64,000 nucleotides of DNA from Amaurobius ferox. Lineage: Eukaryota; Arthropoda; Arachnida; Araneae; Amaurobiidae. The stretch's first letter is position 1. The number at the start of each line of letters is the position of its first letter. Of the stretch, positions 24,554-34,755 are shown one piece after another. A program made the position numbers and the translations under genes. Where the stretch lies: positions 116,358,653-116,422,652 of the forward strand of contig OX578140.1 of NCBI GenBank assembly GCA_951213105.1, given 5' to 3'. The notes below the pieces were generated by a model, which made no database searches, was not told the origin of the DNA, and saw nothing but the letters and a program-made list of their open reading frames with translations.

Positions 24554-25534
24554 TCTGATGTGGGCAACACATGATTTTCATTATATAATGTAATGAATTT
24601 ACTACTTGTACAGTTAAAAAAATATTATTCTTATAACAGATACTTATATTCTTTACAGGACATTGAATATTCTTCAATTAGTTGTCATTTTCATCGATTT
24701 AGAGTCGTTTTTATCCATTTGGTGAGATTTTCGTTAATTTGACAACATTTAAAAATGTCGCCAAGATGGCAACTTTCCTCCAAATTCGTCGCCAAAATCT
24801 CGCCAAGCATTATGGACGGAGAAATAAGTTATTCTTACAGCAGATAAATGACTATTGGCGTTAAAATACAAAAGTATAACTCAAATTATCTTTTCTCGTG
24901 AATGGAACGAGTTAAATCCACGAGAATGAAGTCACCCAATTTATCGCATGATATTACATATGAAAAGTAAACATGTTTCTCAATAGGAAATTTTTTTTTA
25001 ATTTTCTATAACTTTTTGATAATTTTTTTGAACAATGTGCAATATCTCTAGAACGGCTCATGGTAGCGTTCTAAAATTTATGTCAATAGATTTCTAATGA
25101 AAAATTACATAAGAAATGCCTATTTGCTTTATTAAAGGTTTCGTAACTTTATTAAAGGTTTCGATTTTTTGATGATTTTTTCAAAATTTCACTAGAAAAT
25201 TTAGGGGGGTCTGAACATTCGATTGTATTTTAAAACAACAGATTTCCAGTATTCATCGATTGTGATTTTTGTACTAAATTTCGTTCGAATCGCTCCATTC
25301 GTTCGTGAGATATTGTCTCTACAGACTCACTGACACACACACACACACACATACTTTCACACACACACACACACACACATACTTTCACACACACACACAC
25401 AGAGACATCATCTCAAAAATGTTCGATTAGTGATCAGGGATGCTTGAAACGTGTTCTCCCGTCGAAAACTCGAATTCGAATTTTCGACCCCGTCACAATA
25501 CTTTCCTTATACATTATGTATATAAGGAAAGTAA
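24554..25534 (+). mobile_element. Family A element, full length, inside repeat K
   Basis: Starts TCTGATGTGGGCAACACATG and ends GGAAAGTAA. Carries two '(CA)n-atactttca' blocks around 25335-25400. Repeat K copy 2 has the unoccupied site: there 'ctgacaaataaacaaacacc' (near 53240) reads straight across, while here 'attgacaaa' and 'caaacaaacacc' flank the element. Confidence 0.9.
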
Positions 25535-25795
25535 CAAACAAACACCAGATCAAGTTAAATAAAATAAGAAGTTGTAAGAAGGGGACGAATATCAGTAGCT
25601 CTTTTTTAATCTTGAATATTGCATTGTTAAAACTTTTAAAATTTATCTTTTAACCTTTCAAATAAATCTAAACGAGAGTAATGTAGTGTTCTTCCAATGC
25701 TCTGTGAAATACTTTCGATTGATTTATAAAAGATAAGTCTTTTGAAATATTATATTAGCTTTAGGATTAATTTTAAAATTACTTTCATTTCAATA

Positions 25796-26680
25796 GATAG
25801 ACAAGAAAGATCAATCATGCATAAAGCATTGATTATGAAACACTTTTCAACCTCAATGCAATTTTATATAAACATCTAAAAAAAGCGGTATATTCCTCGC
25901 TAATATTTTTAAAATTATCACAATACTACATTAATTTATTATATTTGAAAACCTAAAACTTCATCGAAAAAAATGAACTTCATTCAAATTACGGTATTCA
26001 AATATAAATTACCTGGTTTAAACATCTCTAAAATAAAATACATTCTCCGATAGTACTTTTAAAATTATCATAATACTACAATAATTTATTATATTTGAAA
26101 ACTTCATCGAAAACAAATGAACTTCATTCAAATGGCGGCATTGAAATATAAATTGACTAGTTTAAACATTTCTAAAATACAATAAATTCCCCGGTAATAT
26201 TTTTAAAGTTATCATTATTCTACAATAATTTATTATATTTGAAAACTTCATCGAAAACAAATAAACGTTATTCAAATGTCATCGAAATATAAAACGAAAT
26301 ATAAATCGCCTCTATATAAAAGCATCATTTCATTCATAACATTTTTCCATTCCTTTCATTCATCACAATACTATAATAATTTATTTTATTTAAAAACTTA
26401 AAACGAAGAAAATAAAAATAATTTAACTCTGGACTCCATGAGCTAAATAATTTTGCGTTAAAGAAATGCAGCAATTCTTAGACAACTCATTCTACATCTT
26501 TTGGTATTTACGTTCTCCATAAGTGAAAATTAGGTTTTGTTGTAGGAATAATCAAAGTTGGATGATCATTTAAACTTAATTATATTGTAATTGCGTTGTT
26601 TCAGTATGCAAATGCTCAGAATTTAAGCAAACATAAAGCGGTTTTAGGACGGATACAGCACTAAATATGAATTAAAAAGT
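25796..26680 (+). repeat. Dispersed repeat E, forward copy with internal tandem units
   Basis: Partner of 18456-19285. Contains three imperfect units of about 145 bp starting at about 25909, 26057 and 26201, each with 'ttaaaattatca.aatact', 'aatttattatatttgaaaac', 'ttcatcgaaaa' and 'aacttcattcaaat'. Repeat K copy 2 lacks it. Confidence 0.65.
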
Positions 26681-27170
26681 ATAAAAATCACGATTTTGAC
26701 ACAAGATGGATGCCATATTTTATTTTAAAGTGGGTCAATTGATCTCTTCATATAATGGCCACGTAACCTCTTAATATAATAGGTGTAATTATTATTTTAA
26801 TTTTTATTTAAAAAACAACTGAATATATTTTGCTGAAATTTTTTTTATATATTTTATGGGATAATTCAAATATTTTCAACAACTTTCGAAACAATTTATG
26901 AATTTTAAATCCCGTTAAAAATGTTTGAAAAATTAGGTCCCATAGTGTTCAATGTATTTCATTTTTTCAATCCAGGTTCAATCCAAACCTAATTGGGTGA
27001 TATTATTCATTTATATTCCCATAGGTCCCACAGACCGTCTGAACAACAAACTAAAATTTCATTTTGATAAAGTTATATTTACGGCAGTTATCGTGCTAAT
27101 GGGCACAAAAACAGACAGACAGAATGAACAAACTTTTCACCTATGAAGAACAAGAATTTTCACCTATGTT
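26681..27170. other. Unannotated stretch absent from repeat K copy 2
   Basis: No gene seen. 27100-27130 has a short (CAGA)n. The plus-strand 64-codon frame is without recognisable domains. Confidence 0.25.
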
Positions 27171-27728
27171 GTAAAGTGTTAAAAATGTGACCTATTTCTG
27201 TCTAGAAAGTGATTTAAAAATTCCTTAAAAAATGTACTCTCGAACCAGACTTTTGAAATCTCGTTCTCACTGTAACTCATTTTATTAAAAGCATTTATTA
27301 AACGTTTATTTTTTTTTCAAATAATTTCTCCCCTGTGGAATGTTTGAATTTCTTTCACGTTTTAAAATGCTTCTACATTGATTTTATTTTTCTAGTTTCT
27401 TCAACTAATTGCAATACAATTATCTAAACCATCATTATTTTTTAAGCAAACCTTTTGAATATTTTTTTATTGTATGTACTTCAGGTTTACATTAGTCATT
27501 CTATGGTGCTACTATTTTCTTTCTGTTTATTCAGTTGAAATCATTTGCATAACTACTCATGGAGAAAAAACGAAAATAAATTAACGATTTATGACGTTTA
27601 ATTCGTAACTAAAGTGAGAACTAAAAACGAGAAATTTAACTTTTTGATACGATTTTTGACTGTATAATTTGCTATATTTCGTTATGCTGCGCTGTTGATA
27701 GAAAACATTTGCACCCCCCCCCTTCTAG

Positions 27729-27846
27729 GCCAACGGCTCTACTGTGCTGAAAACACCGGTTCTCGTTAGATCACCGAAGTCAAGCCGCATTGGGCGCGGT
27801 TAGTACTTCGGTGGGTGACCACCTGGGAACACAGCATGCTGTTGGC
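27729..27846 (+). rRNA. 5S rRNA-like sequence (SINE head, probably not a functional gene)
   Basis: 118 nt from GCCAACG to TGTTGGC, with 5S landmarks in order: 'ctgaaaacaccggttctcg' (27748 on), 'gatcaccgaagtcaagc' (box A/IE region), 'ggcgcggttagtacttcgg', 'tgggtgaccacctgggaa' (box C) and 'cagcatgctgttggc'. The first and last seven bases can pair. It lacks the T-run terminator of a true 5S gene and runs straight into SINE sequence. It is therefore read as a retroposon head. Confidence 0.75.
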
Positions 27847-28115
27847 ACATTTCGGACGCGGTAGCCCGGTGGTTTGCGCGCTGGAATTGCACGCTGCCAC
27901 AACTGCCGCCGTGTTCATGCGGAGTACGATCACATTAAACATGTGGGTCCGTAAGTCCTTCCAAGAGGTTGGTGGTAGGGGAAGGAGGGTACGGTCCCTA
28001 TGGATGCCTCCCCCACTGGGTTCCGGTCTAAATTGGGTGGCACTTCCCGGCCATCCAAACAGTTAAATTCCACCTTTCTGATAGGTCGGACGGTCTGGGT
28101 CTCAACAATCAACAA
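27729..28115 (+). mobile_element. Composite SINE: 5S rRNA head, tRNA-like unit, shared body
   Basis: Three parts in order. First, a complete 5S rRNA-like sequence (27729-27846, see separate entry). Second, a tRNA-like unit starting 'cggacgcggtagcccggtgg' with degraded promoter boxes. Third, the SINE body with 'gtccttccaagaggttgg', 'ggtaggggaaggagggtac', 'ccactgggttccggtct', 'ttgggtggcacttcccgg' and 'gataggtcggacggtctgg', then a CAACAATCAACAACC tail. The body matches the tRNA-headed SINE at 10066. 5S-headed SINEs are a known class (SINE3). A 5S unit stacked on a tRNA-like unit is the unusual point. Confidence 0.8.
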
Positions 28116-28318
28116 CCATCCATTACTAACATGTGTTTTACAAAATTTAAAAAGCAAGGAGTAAGGATAAGGAATAACTATTTTTTACCAAATCATGAAG
28201 TTTGAAAAAAAATATTGGCAATATTCCTTTATCTCCATTACTTTTATGGCTGACACTTTTTGTAAAGCTGAAGAGTTTGGCTTTTTATTCTAGCTTGTTT
28301 TACAACAACCCCCTCTAG

Positions 28319-28427
28319 CAGGGGCGCGGTAGCCCAGTGGTTAGTGCGTAGGGATTGCACTCGGTAGGCCTGGGTTCGATTCCCTCCGCTGCCAAAACTG
28401 CCGCCATGTTCACGCGGAGTACGATTA

Positions 28428-28432
<5 letters not shown>
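28319..28432 (+). mobile_element. tRNA-headed SINE, 3'-truncated at (TA)n
   Basis: Well preserved pol III promoter: box A TAGCCCAGTGG (28330-28340) and box B GGGTTCGATTCCC (28372-28384). Then 'aaaactgccgccatgttcac' and 'gcggagtacgatta', after which the body is replaced by a TA tract. It lies about 200 bp downstream of the 5S-headed copy in the same orientation. Confidence 0.75.

Positions 28433-28515
<83 letters not shown>
28433..28515. repeat. (TA)n microsatellite
   Basis: Pure TA run of about 80 bp between the SINE fragment and a Penelope-like terminal fragment. Confidence 0.97.
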
Positions 28516-28523
<8 letters not shown>

Positions 28524-28680
28524 AAATGAAAGTTACAAAATTCCAGAAATCACACGAATAAGGCGCTATGCTGCACTACATTGTGGATTTTAATATCATA
28601 CCAGATAATATATAATATATATATTAATATATATATATATATCGCATGGCGGATGTATATATATATATATATATACATGC
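28516..28680 (-). mobile_element. Penelope-like terminal (pLTR-type) fragment with short (TA)n tracts
   Basis: 'ccagaaatcacacgaataag', 'gcgctatgctgcactac' and 'tatcataccaga' match 51670-51745. Broken by TA runs at about 28617-28640 and 28655-28675. Confidence 0.55.
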
Positions 28681-28689
28681 TTAATTCTA

Positions 28690-28974
28690 AAATTCTGCTT
28701 AATTCTATGCTTAATTTCATATCCCCCAGATGATCCTCAGTAGTAAATGTGACATTTGCATAATTATCTCTTTCATTGATGGAATTTTTTTATCATTTAT
28801 GTACATTTTATGGAGAAGCTGCATAGTTTTACCTTCTCCAATGTAGTATTGAAAAAAGTATTGTTTTCACGAAATTTTTCGATTTTGAGATTTTGACTCC
28901 AATATATTTTTAGGAACCCCTGAACACGTTTTGACAATTTTTGGAGTTTTGTCCGCCTGTCTGCCTGTCTGATG

Positions 28975-28977
<3 letters not shown>
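28690..28977 (-). repeat. Dispersed repeat F, inverted copy
   Basis: Reverse complement of about 58315-58540: 'ctccaatgtagtattgaaaa', 'ttcacgaaatttttcgat', 'gagattttgactccaatat', 'ggaacccctgaacacg' and a (TCTGCC)-type tract. Confidence 0.65.

Positions 28978-29005
<28 letters not shown>
28978..29005. repeat. (TA)n tract at the 5' boundary of element P3
   Basis: TA run with palindromic shoulders (GATGTAAATA before, TATTTATTTACATC after), so the whole can form a hairpin. Confidence 0.9.
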
Positions 29006-29009
<4 letters not shown>

Positions 29010-29651
29010 TTACATCCCTTTTCGTTATCTTCAACGTCCCTTGGTGTTGGATCTTGGAATATTTAACATGGGGTTCTTCTCGGACGGCTGTCATTGGGCA
29101 GTGGTCTTCGGTATGTTGTTTAGACTTTGTATTCGCTCACATGGTGTGACCTTCATATACCTCTTTGGTATGATGACATTTTATGATGAATTACTATTTC
29201 AAATGGACTTGAATCGTTATCGTATTTTTTAATTATATTGCATGACTTAAGTAACCTTTTTTATGTAATGACGTATATGAAATCTACATTTTCTTATGAT
29301 ATTTTAATTTACATGTTTTTATATGTCTTTTTATACCAGACCTGAAACTTATTAAGTTTCATAATTTAGATGTTCCCACGTTATTTAAAAATAACTTTAT
29401 TCACAAATAAATATAATTGGATGTGATATAGTTGTAAATTTAGAACATCCTCAAAAAAATTTAAAAATTATGAAATAACATATTCTGCTCTTTGATTATG
29501 TAATGTGGTTTATAATCATATGATAGATTGCGTATCCTTATGATGTAACATGGAATCAGATGAGATGTTGTATTGCTTTATGAAGTAATTTTGAGTTTTT
29601 CGATTTTACTAGTCACATACTCCTCAACATGAGTTTAAACTATTGATTTGA

Positions 29652-32509
29652 AAATATGATGCTGAACAAATACAGAATTTAGCGACTGGCAATATTGTAA
29701 TAAGTTTGCATGTGCCCGGTACCACTGTGATACAAGGTGACAGTGGGATCGAAATCAAACTACCTTGGAATATGAACATGATTAAGGCATATTTTAAACC
29801 TGTACAGAGTGGAGGAGCAGAGAATAATAAAAAAAGCGTAATTAATGAAGACAGATGCAATAAAGCTACGAACGATCCATATTTCCCTATGATGAACGAT
29901 TCAATAGATCATTCACATTTTATGCGTAACATAAAGCAATATAGATTCAAGAAATGCACGTCTCGGCGCTGCAAATTATGTCCCATTGGAAATAAGGTAC
30001 AAATCCAGAGTACAAACCCTGGATACAAAACATTTTGTAAAGTGTACCAATGCATATATTGTATTACTTGTTTGACCTGTAATATGAGTTATATCGGACA
30101 AACCGGCAATCCCCTTAACATCCGTATAAACTTGCACCGAAGTCAGATCAAGCGAGTATGTGAAAATTCTTCTGGTATTAACAACTTTGAGTTGCAACAT
30201 TTTTTAAAACATGATTTTGAAAAGATATCTATTTCCATCCTGGACATTGTTCCTGATATTAAAGAACGCTTATGGTGGGAAAACACACATATAAAGCAAT
30301 TTGGCACACTTTTCCCATTTGGATTGAATATCATTAACTTTGATAATATACAGAATATGGGGTTCTATACTAAACTGAATAATGCTCCAATTGATTATAC
30401 TAATAATAGAAAAACTACACGTTGGCAACGAGGAGGAAGAGGTAAAAATAATAACCATACAGCAAGAAATTATAAGAAAACTTTGCTTAATTTGAACACC
30501 TTTATCGAAGAAATTAAAAAGTACAATCAAGTTAGAACGGCATGGATCAAAAACAGAATTTACGGTATAAGGAAAGTTCATATACAACGTCTATGGAAGG
30601 AATGGAAAGATCGTCCTATAATACCTAATCAAAATTGTTATACAGCATGTACCAATATTGCAGTATTTTATAATTTTCTAAAATTACGAGCACATAAATT
30701 GAAAGTCAATTTGAACGAAAGCCCTATTGTATCAAATAAAAGGGAATTTATGATTACTACCTTTTACAATAAAACCTATAATGTTATACCATTTAAATCT
30801 ATTTTAAAACAATGTGATGAATTATTGCCTATACGCAATATTAACATTAAAATTACTTACAGATATCTTAAAATTAACGGCAGAAAATATTTCAACTATA
30901 ATAATATTGGCAAAAATTTAAACCATTTCTCCGAATTGAAGTGTACCTGTGTTGAAGAGTTAAACACTTATAAAGAAATTGATGCCACGCACGGACATGT
31001 AATAACAGGAAAATTGGAAATGTATAATAATAATGACATCAAACTGCTGATAAAACAGGGAACTAAATTCCGTGGTCAAAAGCATTTTGGAAGTGCCTTT
31101 ACTTTAGCTAAAGACGTGGATGATTTCATATACAAAATGGCGGTGAAATACAGCCACTCCATTCAAACTTTCCACAAATGGAGATGCGAAGTTATAAAGG
31201 GATTCGAAAGGCATTATCATCCAGATTCCTATAACATCTTTCAAAACAACAAAGTACTAGAGATGGAGTCCTTGAGAGATAGATTTGCAATCACTTACAT
31301 GGATAAAGTGCCATCGAATTACGTATTTGTCTGCAAAAAATACTATGTAGACACTTTGCGCAAATGTTACGAAAATGAAAGTATGTATGAAGAGATCAAT
31401 ACCACCGATAAAGCCATGGAAAACCGTATCACAGCACTTTATAAACGAATAGGACATGATTTAAAATCTGTAAGATTTCCTTATCTTGTACTAATTCCAA
31501 AAATGCATAAAAATCCGATCAAATTTAGACCTGTTGTTGTTGATGAAACCCAGACCGTCCGACCTACCAGAAAGGTGTAAGGTAACTGTTTGGACGGTCG
31601 GGAAGTGCCACCCAATAAATTTAGACCTGTGACAGTTGGATGCGGATCTTACCTTACTATTGCTAATATTAAGTTATTTCTATTCTGACTCCATTACTAA
31701 AAGAAATCAAAAAGGAAAGGACCTGTATGGTGTCAAATTCTTTTGAACTTATTGACAAATTAAGCAGAATAAAGGATAAAATGTTTTTCAGATGCTTTGA
31801 TTTTAAAGACCTTTTTAATCATGCAAATTTAAGAGATTTATCCGACATTTTGTTGGAGCTTCATGAGCATCACAATCTCCACTCTGCCATCTCCCTCTAC
31901 CAATATAAAATGCTGATAAATATTGTTTTGTTTGAAAACATACTGCACAACGGAATAGGCTTTTATCGTCAAGTGCAGGGCATCCCAATGGGGGGTGGTT
32001 GCTCTTCGGCACTTGCAGATATTTACTTGAACAAGTATGAACAAAGTACATATTTAGTCAATGAAATGCCATACTACCGCTTTGTTGACGATGTGATTAT
32101 TGGATATAAAAATCAACATGATCATTTTGAGTTTGGGTTTTACCCCAAGTGCCTGGAACTTTTGGAAACTAAATATACAAATCCAGGAAATGTTGATTTT
32201 CTGGATGTCAGTATTTACTACAATGAGAAAGACAAGATATGTTTTAAAGTTTATGACAAGAGGGATAATTTTGATTTCGACATTAATTACATTATAGACT
32301 GGAAATCTAATTTGAGCAGTGGTATTTTCAGAAATATTATCATAAATCATCTAAATCGATATAGACGTCTCAACACTGAAAAAGAAGAACAGCAAAACAG
32401 TGTCAATAAATTACTCAGGGAAGCAGCAAAAGGCAATTACCCACTTCGGTATCTAAGGCACTATGTAGACTTGATATTTGAAAGAGAGACTAACTGTTTT
32501 ACTCGATGA
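29652..32509 (+). pseudogene. EN-RT polyprotein of Penelope-like element P3 (interrupted)
   Basis: The reading frame opens after a stop at 29649-29651, without an in-frame ATG before well inside it. The N-terminal region is Cys-rich (KKCTSRRCKLCP, FCKVYQCIYCITCLTC). The GIY-YIG core follows, with SYIGQTGN (30087 on), NIRINLHRSQIK (Arg/His) and ERLWWENTHIKQFG (catalytic Glu candidate). After a linker of about 370 residues comes RT: VRFPYLVLIPKMHKNP and KFRPV. A SINE (31535-31616) interrupts it, then VTVGCGSYLTIANIKL, a frameshift near 31683, CFDFKDLFNHANLRDL, GIPMGGGCSSALADIYL, YRFVDDVII (Asp pair 32087-32092), YDKRDNFDFDINYI and the stop at 32507-32509. No endonuclease follows RT. Confidence 0.85.
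31535..31616 (-). mobile_element. SINE fragment inserted in P3, with 14-bp target duplication
   Basis: Minus-strand 3' end of the SINE at 27850-28115: 'acccagaccgtccgaccta', 'aaggt' and 'cggtcgggaagtgccaccca'. It is flanked by identical AAATTTAGACCTGT at 31521-31534 and 31617-31630. Insert plus duplication is 96 bp, so the frame is kept, but the SINE brings a TAA stop at 31578-31580. The copy is 5'-truncated and has a TGTTGTTGA tail, consistent with target-primed retroposition. Confidence 0.9.
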
Positions 32510-32940
32510 TAGCAGGTCGGTGAGATATGGTTGTGTGGCATTGCTTATGGTCTTCAAGAATTCGGTTGAGTAATAAGGTTAGGTTTATTCCCATCTTTAG
32601 CCCTTTTTTTGCTTCATGGTCTATATACTTCGGGATGTTTTCAGTGATTTCATCGGACGGAGGAGTGCTTCGGGAAGACAGAGGCACCGGGAGTGTTTCT
32701 AGAGTAAAAGCGCTTTAACCGGGACCGGGGGTCACTACCCCCCCCCCGGCCTTTTTTCTGTCGTTCCTGTAAACACTCTCCTTTCTTTTCCACCATTCCC
32801 TTATGCCTCCCCCCCCCTTTTTCTTTTTGATGACGTATTTACTATTATATACCTGCTAAACATGAAAGAGCGGCATGGCGCCTTAATGTTATGAAGTGTT
32901 ATAATTATGTTTTTTGTATATCTTATTTTTAGATATTTTT

Positions 32941-32942
<2 letters not shown>
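32510..32942 (+). other. 3' terminal region of P3 and following C-rich spacer
   Basis: 32680-32760 contains the conserved terminal block 'accgggagtgtttctaga', 'taaaagcgctttaaccggg' and 'gggggtcac', then a C10 run. The self-complementary ACCGG/CCGGG arms suggest a folded RNA. I looked for a hammerhead core (CTGANGA...GAAA) and did not find an intact one. 32761-32942 is C/T-rich then AT-rich, with nothing recognised. Confidence 0.45.

Positions 32943-32996
<54 letters not shown>
32943..32996. repeat. (TA)n tract at the 5' boundary of element P4
   Basis: Pure TA run of 54 bp. P4 coding homology begins immediately after it. Confidence 0.97.
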
Positions 32997-32998
<2 letters not shown>

Positions 32999-33909
32999 CT
33001 TTGGTTCCTAAATTCCATAAATCACCTCTCAGTTTTAGAACAGTCACTTGTGGACATAATACCTTTACCACTACAGCTAGTAAGTACTTGCTTAACTGTT
33101 TAAATATAATTAATGAATCTCTTAAATTTAGGACTTCAGGATATTTCATTTTGAACAATAGTTTTGATTTAGTAAATTACCTTAGCAAGCTTCCACACAT
33201 TCTTGGTTTCCATACCTTTGATTTTAAAGACCTCTTTAATAATATTGTCATTAAAGATTTATATAAAGTTATTATCTCTCTTTATCATGAAAATCTATCT
33301 TCCAATAATGTTGCATTTAATGTCAAAAACTTTCCTATGCTCTTGCACTTTGTGTTATACAACAATTATATTATCCAAGGTGATAACATTTATTTACAAA
33401 CAGCTGGTGTACCACAAGGTGGCTGTAGTAGTAGTATACTCGCTAACTTATATCTTTATTATTATGAATGTCGTTTTAACTCTAATTCATATACTATATA
33501 TAGATATGTTGACGACTTAATTTGTATTATCAATGATGATTCCTATCCTATTAATATTGATTTTTACCCATCTAACCTTGAATTAATTCCTAATGAGCCT
33601 AGCGTTAGTCAAACTGTAAATTTTTTAGACCTAAATTTAGATACCCTCAATAATCATGTAATCACCAATCTATAAGATAAAAAAGATTCTTACAACTTCG
33701 CTATCATAAAGCTGCTATCATATCATTCTTGTAATTCTATTCAATTGTTTAGAAACATCATTTTAAACCAGCTATTTCGAATACATCGACTTTCTGATCC
33801 TCGGTTTCACTTTCTCCACATCAATAATCTTAAACGCATTTGTCAAAATTACCAATATCCGGAAGTATTTGTAAATAATATTATTAATAATTTCAAATAT
33901 ACCAGGTAA
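32997..33909 (+). pseudogene. Penelope-like element P4, reverse transcriptase (5' truncated, one stop)
   Basis: Begins directly after (TA)n with LVPKFHKSPLSFRTVT, so the N-terminal part is gone. Then FHTFDFKDLFNNIVIKDLY, VLYNNYIIQGDNIYLQTAG, VPQGGCSSSILANLYL and [10 protein letters not shown] (Asp pair 33511-33516). Next come DFYPSNLELIPNEPS, VNFLDLNLDTLN and the thumb: TNL-stop-DKKDSYNFAI, CNSIQLFRNIILNQLFRI and FHFLHINNLKRICQNY, ending at TAA 33907-33909. The only lesion over about 304 codons is TAA at 33673-33675, where relatives read Tyr (YDK). Close relative of P2 and P1. Recently inserted by these signs, but truncated and therefore inactive. Confidence 0.85.
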
Positions 33910-34701
33910 TAATTTTACACATGCATTATTTATCTTTGATTGGATAACTCAATTTTGAGAATTTACCCATTCTTATCACCTAACTTACCACTTGGTCTGA
34001 GTCTAATACCGTTTACTATTTTCGAATGACTATTTTCCACTTGTCCTGAGTCCTATACTGATTACTATTTTTGAAAGTCTCCATGCATATTATGTATCGT
34101 TCAAATATATTCATTCCGGTGCCCACTCGCATTGACGTAGTGAGGTGAAATGCTCAGTCGCTTGTTGAACTTACACGTGGTAACAATGCTTGTGAGTTCA
34201 TATTTCTGTTCGAGGAGGTATTAATTTTCTGATTTGTAATTCAATTGATTTATTTTTCTCCTTCCACTAGCCAGTAGACAGTTCCAATGGTGTCTATAGT
34301 TAAATACTATCGCCATTGTCAGAAACTGGCTATTCTATCGGTTTTAATGCGAATTGTATGGCTGTCCTGATGAGAATGCAATTTCGAACTAACCGCCATT
34401 TTTTGTGTAGTTTCAATTGATTGTTCTCTATGTCTTAATCTTTTATCTTGAGCTTATTATTATTGCGTTATCTCATTTTTGCCGTGTTTTCTTTTTTATT
34501 TTTATTTATATTTATATACTTTTAATTGTGAATTTTGTATCCTAATATTCTTCTCATCCCCCTTTCCATTGTATTGATACGTTACCTTCTATCTTTATCC
34601 TTAGTCTTGGTCTATAGTTACTCATTTGTAACAGATATGCTCAAGATGGGGTTTTTTGTACATACAGTAGTTTATGCATAATTTTCGATTACAATCTTTC
34701 A

Positions 34702-34711
<10 letters not shown>
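33910..34711 (+). other. 3' untranslated region of P4
   Basis: Non-coding T-rich sequence between the P4 stop and the next (TA)n. Contains CCTGATGAGAATGCAATTTC followed by GAAC (34367-34390), a partial hammerhead-like core (see findings). No gene seen. Confidence 0.4.

Positions 34712-34754
<43 letters not shown>
34712..34754. repeat. (TA)n tract
   Basis: Pure TA run between the P4 3' region and the Tc1-like element terminus. Confidence 0.97.

Positions 34755-34755
<1 letters not shown>

Larger units (their letters stand above)
23041..27720. repeat. Large dispersed repeat K, copy 1
   Basis: Collinear with 52323-54002 plus 57653-57700: 'gaagagtgaattcgatatat', 'gcgacc...acggac..gggaaa', 'gttgctccggttctggagtt', 'attattagaaaacgggtac', 'aaacaccagatcaagttaaa' and 'actctcgaaccagac'. 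This copy additionally carries a family A element (24554-25534) and about 1.37 kb beginning with repeat E (25796 onward). Neither is in copy 2. No convincing coding sequence. Confidence 0.75.
29006..32760 (+). mobile_element. Penelope-like retroelement P3 with N-terminal GIY-YIG endonuclease (Naiad-type architecture)
   Basis: Extends from the (TA)n at 28978-29005 to the C-rich end at about 32760. Order: about 650 bp 5' region, one long coding region (29652-32509) with GIY-YIG endonuclease then reverse transcriptase, then a 250-bp 3' region ending 'accgggagtgtttctagagt...ttaaccgggaccgggggtc' and a C10 run. Canonical Penelope elements carry the endonuclease after the reverse transcriptase. The reverse order was described, as I recall it, for the Naiad/Chlamys clade. 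Inactive: one SINE insertion, one frameshift, no start codon in frame. Confidence 0.8.

Noticed and set aside
27729..27846. Functional 5S rRNA gene
   Set aside because: No T-run terminator, it continues into SINE body, and there are several changes in stems. Kept as a SINE head.
28319..28392. True tRNA gene
   Set aside because: Box A and B are good, but no acceptor stem closes properly, and the sequence is the shared SINE head.
29706..29708. TTG at 29706 as the start of the P3 polyprotein
   Set aside because: Coding-like residues (DAEQIQNLATGNIVISL) continue upstream in the same frame to 29652, and eukaryotic translation rarely starts at TTG. The true start is lost or further upstream past a lesion.
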